DNA of 64,000 nucleotides. Origin: Pilasporangium apinafurcum (taxonomy: Eukaryota > Oomycota > Peronosporomycetes > Pythiales > Pythiaceae). Shown piece after piece: positions 1 through 12,371 of the stretch (its first letter is position 1; every line of letters starts with the position of its first letter). The stretch is taken from contig BCKE01000081.1 in NCBI GenBank assembly GCA_001600495.1, forward strand, positions 65,019 to 129,018, written 5' to 3'. Position numbers and translations under genes: made by a program. The notes beneath the pieces were generated by a model. It worked only from the letters and a program-made list of their open reading frames with translations, made no database searches and was not told the origin of the DNA.

Positions 1-933
1 CCGCAGCCCGATGCCTTTGTATTTCGTTTTCCGCAGCAATTCATACAAATTCACATCCAGCCGCTCAAATACCAAACATTGATGGCCTTTGTGCACAAAT
101 GCGTCCTTCAATTGGACTGTCAGTGGAGGAAAAGTACAATATGAATCGATCATTAGCTGTCGGATTATAAACATTGTGCAGTCAGTTGGTTTATGTTCGT
201 GACTTACCAATAAACTTTTTCCCTGGATGATCAGAGTTGTGCAACGTCTCGAGAAGCCCGATCTCCGTCTGGGCCTGTGCCATGAATGTCTTCTTCTTCT
301 TGACGATCTTGATCGCTACGTGTTGTCCGTTGGTACGATCCATTGCTTCCACGACCTGCCCAAACGATCCCTGCGCAAAACGATTCAAGTGCAACTCGTC
401 AGCGCGTGGTCAACTTCAACATGGTACCAACACCCATGGAGCATCAAGCGACGCAAAATAGCATAGAAAACGCCAAAGAAGGGCTTCACTGATCTTCGCT
501 TTCCTTATGGCACTTGGATTGGGTTTGGTTGTCTCTAATTCGTATCGTTTCTTACCTTCCCAAGTCGTCGTCCGCGTACTTGGTAGCGGCCATTGAAGAT
601 TTCTTCGCCGTCCACGATCTCGTAATCGTCGCTCACTTTGTCGTCCTTCGTGACGGGCTGCTTTTTTTTCTTCGGAAAGAGCCCGTTCTGCGCCAGATTG
701 CGCTTTCGATAGTAATTCTAAACCACATCAAACATGTCCACCCGAAGGGTCAAGGATCAGATCTTTCATTTCGCTTTCATCTTCTAACAGACCACCTCGT
801 GGCCCACAGATACACACACAGGCATGGAGGCAGGCGCACGCACCGCGTTGATTTGGTTGTACGTGTGGACGAGCTGGCGCGTGAGCTGGTGAATGGGGAC
901 AACTGCCGCATTCCCGCGCTCCGTCTTCTCCAT
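1..933 (-). CDS. DYRK-family protein kinase, 5' part (gene runs off the left edge)
   Basis: Dual-specificity Tyr-regulated Ser/Thr kinase, N-terminal part only. Exons placed by splice sites and phase: 933-844, 717-556, 370-208 and 116 to beyond base 1. Exon 1 carries the DYRK homology box (HQLTRQLVHTYNQIN). Exon 2 gives a KKKK basic stretch and DDYEIVDGEEIFNGRYQV, exon 3 the glycine loop GSFGQVVEAMD and VAIKIVKKKK with the ATP-binding lysine, exon 4 the hinge-side sequence CLVFERLDVNLYELLRKT. All match the order in DYRK1-type kinases. The catalytic loop, the activation-loop YxY and the rest of the C-lobe lie outside the window. The start at 933 is the first ATG in frame with the homology box. 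DYRKs usually act in the nucleus or cytosol on growth and splicing substrates; the role here is not shown by the sequence. Confidence 0.88.
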
Positions 934-2301
934 GGCGCCGTGTGCTTTTCTCTTTTTCCGTTCCGGCCCAAACCGCCGCCGCCAAACCTCTATGTACCGA
1001 GGTTTTTTGCATAGTGGGACGAGGTTTTATACGAGGTTTTTTTAAGTGTGAATGAAAACTTACGTGGAAGAAAGAAATTTGGATCCGAAAATTACGTGCT
1101 GGTGTTCGATTGATGGGAAGAAAGAAACAGAAGAAGCATATCGAAGCGGCAGAGAAGAAGCACTGTTCTTAGCATAGGCTGTAATTGTATCTGGATGCAT
1201 AGTACTTCAAATGGGTTATTACACTACGTGTGAGTTATTGATCTTTCTTATTCATCGATGTATGATGGATCTCGGAAGATCCTGCATAGTTTGTTTGCTT
1301 TTCTCATCTGTTGGAGTCGTCCTCTGGCTGGTGACGAGATCGCGTTATTTTACGTTAGGTGAGATGGTTATTTTCGCGAAGCGTCCGATTGTGGAAAACC
1401 TCATTTGTACTCCAAAGAAAAAAAAGGGGGGAAACGCCAAAAAGCGCGCCATTTTACCTGATGAGGTGGGTAAATAATGAACCCAAGTAAAAAAAAACAG
1501 AGACAGACTCAGAAATGGAGACGACAAGAGTGGCAACGAGATCTTCCTCCGCTCGACGCCCTGGTCGTTTCAATTTCTCTAAGTAGTCGCCATACATAAA
1601 CGAGTGCCTCTCAACATCGAAACTCAACGACCAACACCTTCAAAGGGACCCTTCTTCTTGTACACAAGGATGATCTCATGCGAAAATACTGAACAGTAGA
1701 GTCCTCATGTTTCTGTTGTATTGGCTGGTATAACATGAATAGAAGAATAGAAACAATTACTACAACAACACTCATAATCATTCGACAGCAACTGCCAAAG
1801 ATCCATTTAATATTTAACTGCTGGTTATGAAGACACCACTGCTTCGTTCCGTCAGTTTAGATAAACGACATTTGGTCACCCATGCATCCACAACATGTTG
1901 GGTAGGCATGCAAGATGATAAAAGTAAGTCTGAGCAGAAAGTTCCACCCCTACATGTACGGTAAATGTAGATGATTTTGATCGAGAAGACAGATCCCATC
2001 TTTACATGGGAGCTGCTCAGATTGTAAGCACCCATGCTTCAAGTAGGATGAAATCCTACTTTATGTAGTACACACTATTTACCTTTTTTTGCGGTACCTC
2101 TCGCTCTCGTTTAGGTATGTGAGAAATGTGCCCATCTCCTCAACTGATGCCTGAATGCTCAACTGATGCGTGAATGTTCAACTGATGACTGAATGCGAAC
2201 AGGTACGTTGCTCCATATCTTGGGTAAAATTAGGATGCGCATTCTCTGCCATCATCATTTGCACAAATTCTTCCCATTCAACCACGTCAATATAGAACGC
2301 A
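934..2301. other. Intergenic region between divergent DYRK and allantoicase genes
   Basis: No convincing gene seen in about 1.4 kb. Open frames here are short, lack family signatures and start at non-ATG codons or inside AT-rich sequence. It should hold the promoters of both divergent genes. A purine run (AAAGAAAAAAAAGGGGGGAA) lies near 1415-1432, and a 19-bp tandem repeat at 2140-2196 is listed separately. Confidence 0.6.
2140..2196. repeat. Three tandem copies of a 19-bp unit upstream of allantoicase
   Basis: Units at 2140-2158, 2159-2177 and 2178-2196 share TCAACTGATG followed by two variable bases and TGAATG. They differ at only two or three positions each. The array ends about 105 bases before the allantoicase ATG, so it may lie in its promoter or 5' UTR. 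No function is shown. Confidence 0.85.
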
Positions 2302-3561
2302 ATGGCAGCAAAAGTAACTGACAGCAGCGCACTCAGCTGTATGACCGATCTCGCCAGTGCAGTCTATGGTGGCCGTGTGCTCTTCGCGACGGATGAATGG
2401 TTTGCACCTGCGCATCGCCTGCTGCTTCCTCAAGTCCCTGTATTTATCCCCGATAAATTTACTGAGTTTGGTAAGTGGATGGACGGCTGGGAGACTCGCC
2501 GCAAACGAATCCCTGGCCAAGACTGGTGTTTGGTGGCACTGGGGCTACGCGGAACCATCTCGGCTGTAGACGTCGATACGATGTTCTTCACGGGTAACCA
2601 TTCGCCTCATGTGTCGATCCAAGCGGCCTGTTTTCCTGCTGATAAAACGAAATGGCCAGTGGCGCTACAAACACTGACAGATAATGCCACAAAAGAGCGT
2701 GCGATGGGTGTTTGCGCTACTCCAGAGCAGTTTTCATTGGTTGACCAACTCAAGTCTGAAGAATGGACCGAGATTGTACCCTTTACAGGTGCATTATAGC
2801 TATGCTTGCGTAGGTGTTAATTCTATTGAACCGTTTGTTCTAACGCTGTATTTGTAGATTTGGGTGCTGGATATCCAGAAACGTGTCATAACCTGCTAAA
2901 GGTCCTGAACAAAGGCCCATGGACGCACTTACGCATCAACATGTTTCCTGATGGTGGTATCGCTCGTTTGCGGGTGTACGGCAATGTGCTGGTGGATTGG
3001 TCGCAAGTACCTGAGACACAGATGCTTGATCTCGTCAGCATCGAACACGGTGGACAAGTCGTGGCGTTCAACGATGCGCATTATGGCCACCCGAAGAACT
3101 TGATGACACCAGGACGCAGCAAAAGCATGGCTGACGGTTGGGAAACTGCGCGGAAGAAGAATCGTCCACCGGTATTAAAGGCCGATCCAGTGACAGGATT
3201 GCTACATTTGCCGGGTAAAGACTGGGTGGTGTTGAAACTAGGCCACTTGGGGGTGATTAAGCAAGTCGAAGTTGATACAAACCACTTCAAAGGCAACTTT
3301 CCTGAGAGTTGCAGCGTATACGGCGCCACGTACTTTGGCCAAGACGACGCTGGTGTACTAAGTGAGAGTGTGCAGTGGCGACCTATTCTTCCACGTACCA
3401 AGCTTCAAGCTCACAAACAGCATTACTTTTCAGTTTTGGAAGGTACAGTAACGCTGGTACCTGAAGGTGTCAACTTTGTCAAACTGGAAATATTTCCTAG
3501 CGGAGGCATCAGTCGTTTACGGCTTGTTGGGCACAAAAAAGATGCCGCCAGTCGCTTATAA
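2302..3561 (+). CDS. ALLC: Allantoicase
   Basis: Hydrolyses allantoate to ureidoglycolate and urea in purine (urate) breakdown. Two exons, 2302-2788 and 2858-3561, are joined through G|AT by a 69-nt GT-AG intron, giving about 396 residues, normal for the family. The two homologous allantoicase halves are visible. The first has FIPDKFTEFGKWMDGWETRRKR followed by DVDTMFFTGN; the second has MADGWETARKKN, then DWVVLKLG and EVDTNHFKGNFPE. Both halves have the family's W(E)T-R/K and 'TxxFxGN' signatures, so the enzyme looks complete. The start is the first ATG of the open frame, near where other family members begin. It is divergent from the DYRK gene and preceded by the 19-bp repeat. No other purine-degradation gene is in the window. 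Confidence 0.93.
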
Positions 3562-3674
3562 TTGCTTAATATGATTCTTCTGCGCCAAGAGCTGCTGCCT
3601 CTGTTGAGTCAGTCCCAGCTGAGACACGATAGTGCTGTGGTCGAAAGTAGATACCTTCTCTACATAATATAAAT

Positions 3675-6600
3675 TCAAACGTAAGTTTTGCCGTCATCAG
3701 TTGATAAACTATGCATGCAGACGACAAAAGAAGCGTCTACATACCGAAGTAGCCGTGTTACTGGTAAATTTCGAATCCGAGCGAGATGCGAATTACCCGT
3801 ACACAATAATGAAGCTCGCGCTTCCGCAATTAGATCGTTTTTACTCTTTTTCTGTTGGTGTTCGTGCTTCTGAGCACGCGCAGTAAATAGCTTTTGCACG
3901 GCGTTTGGGGTGGAAAAGTCATCAACGTTTGGACGCCTTTCGCTCGACACGGCTACTTGCTGTCGCTGTTTCTTGATGGCGTGTTGGATTCGTTTTCGAG
4001 AAGCTACTTCTTGTATAGTCGTAATAAAGCACTGCAAAAACGGTTGAAGCTGAATCCAGCCACTGCCTTCAACGTCAAAGCGATACAAAATTCGACAGTA
4101 GTAGTCTGATGGCGGTGTCACGGGAACTGAACTACTGGGACTAACCAGTTGGTAGTGAAACTTATCCAGACACGCCGCAAACTCATACCATGACAGGCAG
4201 ACTGCGTTAACTGCATCCGTGCCTTCCATACTTGCGCGAGGCTGAGAGAGGCAAAAACAATCGTAAAGACGACGAACGAGTGCGCCAACCGATGATTCGT
4301 GAGCAAGTAGCTGCAGCAGATAGTCAGTCCAAAATATCTTACAAGATATACATAGATAGTGAGGCACTGTACGTAGAAGGAGGTAGAATAATGTCGTTGC
4401 TTACCCGATGGAATGGATCGAGCAGGAGCGTCCGAAATGCGCCAATATTAATTGCACCACTTCCACTGAGTGAGATTGATTGAATATCACGAAAGAGCGC
4501 ATACCATTCCTGTTTTTGTATCGACGTTCCAAAGCCGCGGGCCTTTAAGTTGGCACTGAACGATGACAATCGAAGTTCATTTTCTATAATATGCCGATTA
4601 CTACTGCACAAACTCAGAAACAATTCATTGATCCCTTGGTCTTCTGATTCCATGATTTGCCACAGAAATCGTTGAAGTTTCATCTTTACTTGTACTATTG
4701 GATTGTTCTTCAGTGTTTCAGCAAAGCCGGGATGACTATCGTACCCATAGATGTTGGGAATATAAGACGCAGTGCCAGAAATCAAAGTAGAATAGAAGAA
4801 ATCGCCATGATGATTCCGCCAGGCTCGCACGCCTACCTTCCTACAGACACTCGTCTCCAAAGGACTATGCAGGCTTGGAGCCAGTTGCAATGAGGAGAGT
4901 GAAATGGATCTATCAACCAACATTTCAGACGGAGATTGAGGAACGTGAAGACTAACTTCTGTCAATTGTTCTCGCGGTTCTTCAACGTTACCTTCATCAA
5001 GATCATTCACACAGGACGCACATCCTTCGATGTTTTGTCGGGTGACAGGAAGTAGAGAAAAAGTGATGGCATCTTGGAGACAAGGAAGTATATCCAAAAT
5101 CGAATACGCTTTTTGTTCAACTAATGGTGGGTCTAAAGGTTGGTTGGATTTTCCTTGGCATAATCCAAGTAAGTCCTCCCACAACACAAACGGATTTGAA
5201 CTTTGACGTAGTATAGCACTGGCTCGCGCCTCTCGATCAAAATCATATTGTGATTCATTTTCCAGATCCGTTGTGGATAGCATTGGAGAATACACTAGTG
5301 CATCTCGCAAAAGGGGCATTTGCATCAGTGACGTCAGAAATATCGAATATCTCATGGTTGTGTGTGAAGCCGTTTGCATTGCCGCGTCACGCTTAAGCAT
5401 AATGGCGCACCTGTGAGTTGTGATGTGCTTTATTCGCAACGTTGAACTCATGCAACAGTCAACATCGAGCATTTTTACAGCTTCCTCTTGCAAAGACTCA
5501 AATCCAGCGTATACCGTGTACGACCCAGGCGAAGGAAATGCTAACCATGTGATAGCGATTCGTCGATTTATCTTCGATTTCAGAGAAAACACTTCAATAT
5601 TGGCGTGATAGGAATCGCCAGTTCTTGATTTGACGATAATAACAGGATCAACGTAGCTGCATGAGAACTCAAAAAGCAGAAGCACATTGTCGTTGGTGTA
5701 CACTCGAAGTCTACGAAAATTCACGCGGTTCCACTTTGTATCTGCGAGCAAACGTCGTCCTGAAAGTTCCGGAGTATCTACATTGTCTTGTTCTGTGATA
5801 CTAACTCCTAGAACTTGAATGCTTTGCCCTTCATTGCCCCAAGAACGCGAGACATCTCTATCTGTGACTTCCACTATGAGTGCATTCCCAAATACTAGCG
5901 AATTCGCGTACGTCACCCCCATCAGCGCCTTCCCTGGTGCCGTTGCCTGTACTTCTATATGGACCATCCCAGAATTCTGGCATGCTTCCCTAGATACGAC
6001 AGTTAAGAAGGATTGTATTGAAGAGCCCTGCTCACGTAGATTCAAAGCTTTCTTGTGTGATGGATGCTCGATTACTGCAAATGCATCGGTGCTAGTATGC
6101 TTAGACGCTGAAGATATTTTTGTCAGATGAGGAGTTGGCATTAGCTTGAGCTTAACCGTCAGATGTTCGCCAACTCTCATGAGCTGACGAGACATCACTT
6201 TGTCTTTATGTTGGATAGCATCACGGTGATCATGAGATTCGGATGTGATTTCATGGATCAGGTAGATATGCCGAACGTCAGCATCAACGCTTGAGTCCTT
6301 AGCATATAACCACCGAACGACTCCAAATCCAGCCTTTCCAAGAAGCAGTCCAGGTTGATAGCTAGTCTCTGGAATGTCGATTGGCAGGCGAACAGCGATC
6401 GAAGGCGAACATACGCCACAAACCATCACGCGCTTACAAGAACCATCTGCTCGCCGAAAGGCAATGGATGAAGTATTACCGCAGCATGCAACTGTTAGCA
6501 TTTCTTGAATCATTGGTGAAGATTGGATAGCTACTTGAACAGGATGAAAGTACTCATGGAATTTGGTGCTTGCTCCACATGCCCCGTACCGATTGCTGCC

Positions 6601-7563
6601 CCATGCAAAGACTCGTCCATCGGAAGCGACAGCAAGAGTATGATGCCATCCACATGATATAGCAGAAATAAAGACTTCCGGGTGGCAAAAATCAATCTTG
6701 ATGGGATTGTGTTGGACCACGGATGATACCTGCAGACCAAGTCCAAGTTGTCCAGCGTGACCATATCCCCAGGAAAAGACGTCGCCTGAAGACGAGAGCA
6801 GTACAATATGTTCGAAACCAACGCCAACATCCACGATGGTAATGTCGTCTGCAATGAGTGGAAACTCAACTGGTACTCCTTGATGCACAAATTTCTCAAA
6901 TGGGTCTGTAGTCGGTAGAAGCCCCCAATGCCATAATGAGGCTCCGACAAGTGCATAAGTCGAGAAAGGACCACAGCGTAATACAATATCAACACTCGAA
7001 CACGTGCTAAGAAGACTGGTCAGTGACGTCGATGTTTTAATTGGAGTTGCTGTTGGCGCTTTTTCTATACTGCCGAGTCCTAGTTGTCCATACTGGCCAA
7101 TCCCCCATGCATAGAGCTCATTTGGATTGCCATCGGATTCACCCAAAGCAACGCAATGACTGATACCACACGCGATCTGTCGGATGTAGTGTTTCCCTGG
7201 AATCTGGAAGGGCATTTCGAGACATGATGTGGCATCCTGCTGAGAAACCAGTATCGCCGCTTTTTGCGGGGACAAAACTGTGAACTCTTTGCTGCTGGCA
7301 TTCAATGCATTTCGTTTTCGCTGTTTGAGCTCCAGTTGCTGATGGTGGACATGTCTTGGCTCACCTTGATACAAAATGTTCCCTGCAGCAGAGAGATACA
7401 CTATAAAGTGAAGTCCTTCGGCAACTTGCCAGATCTGATGATTGAAATGTGAACATTCACAACTGTCATTCTACACAGCAAACCAGCGTCAAGTGAGCAC
7501 AGCATACTCCTTGTATTATTGTGAACATCCGCAACATTTTATACACACATCGTCCAATCCCAT
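3675..7563 (-). CDS. RCC1-repeat protein with degenerate EF-hand-like C-terminus
   Basis: Main exon 7470-4405 and last exon 4310-3675 join in phase 0 across a 94-nt intron (GTAAGC...CTGCAG). The start is uncertain: the frame is open to about 7488 without an ATG. A five-codon first exon (7563-7549, MGLDD) spliced to 7470 keeps phase and is my best guess, giving about 1,238 residues. The N-terminal third has RCC1 blades (ELYAWGIGQYGQLGLGS, VFSWGYGHAGQLGLGL, VFAWGSNRYGACG). The middle has beta-rich segments that could be Ig-like domains, for example 'FPSPGSYTVYAGF'. The C-terminus has weak EF-hand-like units around RTLLLDPFHR and LYRFDVEGSGWIQL; only the latter keeps part of a calcium loop. RCC1 propellers are often protein-interaction or GEF modules; no specific partner can be inferred. 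Confidence 0.72.
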
Positions 7564-8239
7564 GCCACCCGGTTTTGTTTACGGGAAAGCTGCAAGTGCA
7601 GAGGAATGCCTGTTGGACGAAGAATGGACTTCTACAAAGCCAGATTATGTACAACTTCGTGATCTTGAACTATTGCCAAGTACATCAAAAATCGAATACC
7701 TTTATCAAAGCGCATCGATCACGCCTTGCACATAACTTTTGCTCCAGGGCCCTACGTCGACGTTGCATATTTGTTTTTTCTCTGTCGTCCTGCTGATGTA
7801 TTGTATTCCACTTTGCTTGCCAACATTCTGAAGCTTATCGCCAAGGTTTGAGCAGCGGCGCAGGATTTTTAGATCGTGGTTTAATCTGCATTTCCTCCAT
7901 CATCACCTGGAACAAATGGGATAAAATACAAACCAAATTTGTAAAATAAAACTGTATAATAATGCAAAAAAATTGCTATCTGAGCCATAGAATATGAAAT
8001 GTATTGACATTTTACAGAAATTCTTGTTTATTTTGTGTCATAAAAGCTATAGAAAATAACCAAAATAAAATTTATTCCACATTGTTAAAAACCCAGAATT
8101 TAGCCACATTTGCCATTTTCTTCAAGACCAGGAATAACTTGCTATTTTTGGTACAGAACCTGAAAGGTCGTCTGAATGTTGCTCGAGTTGACTTGCACTT
8201 TCACCAACTTCGTCCACTTCAGATCCGTTGCTGACGCTA
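7564..8239. other. Intergenic region between divergent RCC1 and presenilin genes
   Basis: A plus-strand frame at 7562-7735 (starts MPPGFVYGKA, 57 codons) looks mildly coding but overlaps the proposed RCC1 first exon, and I cannot link it to further exons. The rest, especially 7900-8140, is AT-rich with no gene seen. Promoters for both flanking genes should lie here. Confidence 0.4.
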
Positions 8240-10121
8240 ATGCGGAAAAAGATGACTCACATCAAGGACGAACTGGAGTCGACGTTCTCTACGGAGAACG
8301 ACGTTCGTGAGCATCTCATTCAGCCCCAAGACAGACGTCATGATCAGTCAGCTGTGGTAGAGGATGAGGACGCGTTTACACATGAAGAATTACTTCATTC
8401 AATTGGGTCGTTTTCTGCAGTAGTGTGGCCAGTCACAGGGACGATGCTGCTCGCCAGGTAAGGTCGCATACGCCACGCCTTTGTATTTACCAACTGCTGG
8501 CTTACTTTATGGCCTCTCTTTCTCTCTTTTTTTTGCTCCGAATAGTTTTGTGTCACTGAACGTCGTCGACCCGACATCTGCTGCTGCATTAGCCGAGTAT
8601 GTCTTTATAACAGCAGTTGCCTTGACGCGCTTGATTGATATCAATTGTTTGTCCTGTTTTTCGATAAATGCAGTGTGTATCTAGTCTATAATCCCGACTC
8701 TGACATTGATGCATCAAACGGTACCAAGTTCGGCGAAGCGCTTGTGAACGCACTTGTGATAGTCTCCTTTTTCCTAGTTGCAACGTTTGTGATTGTCGCC
8801 TGCTACAAATTCAATCTCACTCGGGTATGCCCTCGTTAGTGGAATGAGATCTGTGAGCGTGTTTCGTTAATGTTCTGACCTTGTATTGCTGGGACGATTG
8901 CAGCTTCTGATCGGCTACATGATGTTCTCATCCGTCATGCTCTTGGGAATGCTTGGTGGGAACATCTTGGTGATTGCTATGGCGCAATTGCAGCTCGTAG
9001 TGGATTGCATCTCCATGGTATTTACCATGTACAACTTTGCAGTAGTTGGAGTGATTGCGATCTTTTATCAAAAAGGCACGCCAGCGTGGCTTGCACAGAT
9101 TTACTTGGTCATCACCTCGGTCATCATGGCGTGGCAACTGGGGCAATTTCCAGAGTGGAGTACTTGGGCACTAGTTATCGTACTTGCCTTCTACGATCTG
9201 TGCGCAGTATTAACGCCATGTGGGCCCTTAAAATGGCTCGTCAATCTTATGCAGCAAGAAGGACGACCGTTACCAGGTAATATGCTTTTAATCTCATCAT
9301 TAAATCTAGTATTGGCGTGCACCAGTCTAACACATGGACGCTTGATCTTATTTTGCTCATATAGGATTACTGTATGCGGCGGATATTCGACGAGAACAAT
9401 TCGAATATGCTTCTGATTCACACTCTGACGGGGCACACACACCAGTGAGAGTAAATGTGTACTATCAGTGTGAATCGGAGATACCGCTGCGCATAGGATC
9501 AACCCCAGAAAATCACGTCATACATTCAACAACACAATTTTCGACCGATCCAGAAATCTCGGCACGTGAAAAGCGCCTTCGCCAACGGCTAATCGAATTC
9601 TATTCCGAACATAACCCGACCGCTATTGCTCGTCTCGATAAGATTTTGCAGCAATACAGAGGACGAGAAGCTGAGTTGTGGCATGATTTGCATCAAAAAT
9701 ACATTGTTGAAGAAGGAGGTAAATTTTGTATGTGCTGATCAGCTCGATGAAGGACAATATTGACTCGTGCCGCACCCACAGATGTAGACAACACCATAAA
9801 ACTTGGGCTTGGTGACTTCGTCTTTTATAGTGTACTCGTGTCTAGGGCTGCAAAGTACGACTTTTCGGCCATGATTGCTTGTTTGGTGTCGATCCTGATG
9901 GTGCGTATTGCCAGATCTCGCGTTCGAATGGTGCTTAATATGATATCTGACCCATGTGCTTTCAGGGACTTGGTGGAACATTGTTTCTGCTTGGGATATA
10001 CAAGAAAGCGCTTCCTGCACTACCTATATCCATTCTCATTGCAGTGACAGTCTACTTCTGGACCTATGGTGTCTTTGTTGATTTTGCGAGCAGTGCACTT
10101 GATTTGGGTATCCAACTATAA
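8240..10121 (+). CDS. PSEN: Presenilin, aspartyl intramembrane protease
   Basis: Catalytic subunit of gamma-secretase-type complexes, cleaving membrane proteins within the bilayer of endomembranes. Seven exons, all in consistent phase: 8240-8457, 8546-8596, 8674-8824, 8904-9276, 9365-9718, 9782-9900, 9966-10121. The diagnostic motifs are present: YD in transmembrane 6 (LAFYDLCAVL), GLGD in transmembrane 7 (KLGLGDFVFYS) and PALP near the end (KALPALPISI). Several hydrophobic spans precede them. The variable hydrophilic loop between transmembranes 6 and 7 is in exon 5 and contains a charged helix-like stretch. ATG 8240 is first in frame; ATG 8252 is an alternative. Its 3' end converges on SPO11 with only 59 bases between stop codons. 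Partner subunits (nicastrin, APH1, PEN2) are not in the window. Confidence 0.95.
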
Positions 10122-10180
10122 CGTTGATTAGTTTTGATTTTGTTAAACGATATTGGTAGATTTGCACGCGATTCATTTGA

Positions 10181-12160
10181 TCATAAATAATTGGCATCAT
10201 TGATGCATTGATGCAAATAAGATGATACAAATCCAAAGCCTAGTAAGTGGAGCGCTTCAAGCTCGATTTTGTAAGGCAAACCACCTCCTGTCCACATCGC
10301 GACCTCATCAGTGTAGTTACGATTATCCTAATACGTTGTTAGCACTATTTTTATAGAGAGTAATAAGCATATATCATCAAACCTGGACAAATGGCGACTG
10401 TAGGAGTGATTTTGCTGTTGACGCATCCTTTAGACTCAGCTTCTTGAAAGCAGATTGAGGTAAATCAAGCGATTCAATCTGTGAAGGTCGAAGTCCTATC
10501 CACTTGATGTCAACCGCTAGGAATGAAGAAGTCAGATGATCACTAAAGTAGCTACAGCTCACAAAGCTTCAAAAAGTACCATAGTATTTTGTTTCCAATG
10601 GCATGCGCGCAGAACCCAGCTTATACGTAAGCTGAAATGGATGCTGTTTGAGATAATTTTGCAATTTAAATAAGACTTGCACACTTACCATGATTGATAG
10701 CCCAAATGGATTACAATCACAGAGCCCAAGGACTGGAATTTTGAGTGCAGTACTCAGAAGGCTTACAAATGCTCTAACAGGAAAATATTACGCTCTGCAT
10801 TCTATTGTAACCAGCAGTAAAAAAAATACCTCGTAGCCAAGTCAGGAAATCCCCGTCCGGTGATGAGAATGCTTGGAACTTTGTCAAAAAATCTGTCCTC
10901 TCTGGATTATTGTTCGTATTGTTAAGCGCAGAAATTACCATACTTTCAACACAAGATGTACCTCAGTCGATTAAATATTCCTGGAACGTGAATCTGTCAG
11001 TTTCATCAAATCGCGCATTATTTGCATCATTTCCTTACCATCCTTTTCGATTACGACAATATATTTTGCATCACTCTGTCTGCAGTTCAGCGTTAAATAT
11101 CCGTGATGGTGTCTCATCGTGGAAGCACGGTAGACAAGTCTTACATGGCAGAGAACGATACGTGTAGCAGGTCTTGAGTGATTGGATTTTCTTCACCGGT
11201 TCCATAATAACGCCACGAATTATCTCTCTACAAGCACGCAAGTATGAGCTGGTCCTTTTCGCTTGAGCCAACATGCGGTGACTCGACGATTACATGCTAC
11301 CTGAATACTCAATTTCCCAGCAACGCATCCTTTGGTCGCGCCAACAATGTTCATACATCCTCTTGGAACACCCAAGATACTACCAGCATCTGCACAAATT
11401 GTAAATATATGAAGTTCGACTACTAAGGAATATTATCTAACCGAGAATGGCTTCATCTGCTTCATGTTGTGCTTTGAAAAATGGATGTAGATAGTAGATT
11501 TCCCTCTTTTCGTAGCCAACAAAAACGCGTGAACGTCATATTTTCCAACATACATGACAAAGAACACACACCTGGGTAGCCGTTTTCTGCTCTGATAACA
11601 GCGCATATGCCGTTTGCAAAACCAACCAAATCGCCGTGTACTTTCGCGCTCCTAGCCGGTTCTGTTCGGTGCGTCACTATCAAGCCATCGGAATCTACTA
11701 GTGTACATCAATGCGGAATTGGTACCAGCTTTATCATGCGTTTGTGATTTTCGTGGCAGAGGCGGTTTTGTTCTTGGTCAAATGTTATGGCCGCAGTATC
11801 CCTTTTTAACTACTCCCACATGATTCTTGTCGCGCCAAACATCCCAAACCACCAATTAAACACATTCCACTCACAGTTTCCATATCCATAAGAGCATTTT
11901 GCTGTGGGTTGAGGACCAATAATACGTCAATAGCATAATGAAATCCATGAAGGATTCTTAAACCAAAGCCGTTTAAATGCTACCGAAAGATTTTGCAGCA
12001 GCTGCACTGTCAGCTCTTCAATTCTTCGCATCACCTGCATATACATACGTGGTTGCAATATCCTCTGCTTTAACCGTTTTACATATCATAGCTGTACCTC
12101 CTCTGTAGAGAAAGCATTCCAGTCCCCATGCATCCCATTTTTCCCCTGCGCGCATTCCAT
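10181..12160 (-). CDS. SPO11: SPO11, meiotic topoisomerase VI A-like protein
   Basis: Makes the programmed double-strand breaks that start meiotic recombination. Resolved exons: 12160-12098, 12034-11984, 11661-11572, 11505-11442, 11389-11301, 11227-11145, 11079-11039, 10980-10962 (19 nt), 10901-10830, 10773-10689, 10631-10580, 10516-10383, 10327-10181; phases agree. One or more short exons between 11983 and 11662 are unresolved, so the N-terminal region is uncertain. Landmarks: EQKTATQ|REIYYLHPFF with the catalytic tyrosine region, VPRGCMNIVGATKG, the Toprim glutamate in YIVVIEKDG, ITGRGFPDLATR, LTYKLGS, IKWIGLRPSQI and the C-terminal ELEALHLLGFGF. The Toprim DxD is D-C-N here (CDCNPFG), so the second Asp is replaced. 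The gene otherwise looks intact. It converges with presenilin. Confidence 0.9.
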
Positions 12161-12371
12161 GCTTCAACTTAATGCAACACCGCAATTAAAAGTGAAGCTT
12201 CGACCATCACTCTTGTTTAGAATTACAGCAAACGATAGAACTAAACGGCCGGTGTGTCTCAGGAGAACGCAGTTCTCAAGATATAAAAGTATCAAAGACT
12301 CCTGTTTTGTTTTCCGATTGGTCAACTTGAGTCTGACAAACTATCTTCACTATCCTCTTCTTGGAAGATTT

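Noticed and set aside
7442-7735. 97-codon plus-strand ORF with MPPGFVYG
   Set aside because: Not excluded, but it overlaps the 5' end of the RCC1 gene, has no second exon and no family match I can name, so it is not listed as a gene.
11506-11571. SPO11 appeared frameshifted: an in-frame LLATKR before REIYY
   Set aside because: That stretch is an intron (CAG|GTGTGT...AAAAG|AGG). Splicing joins KTATQ to REIYY in phase, so no frameshift is needed.
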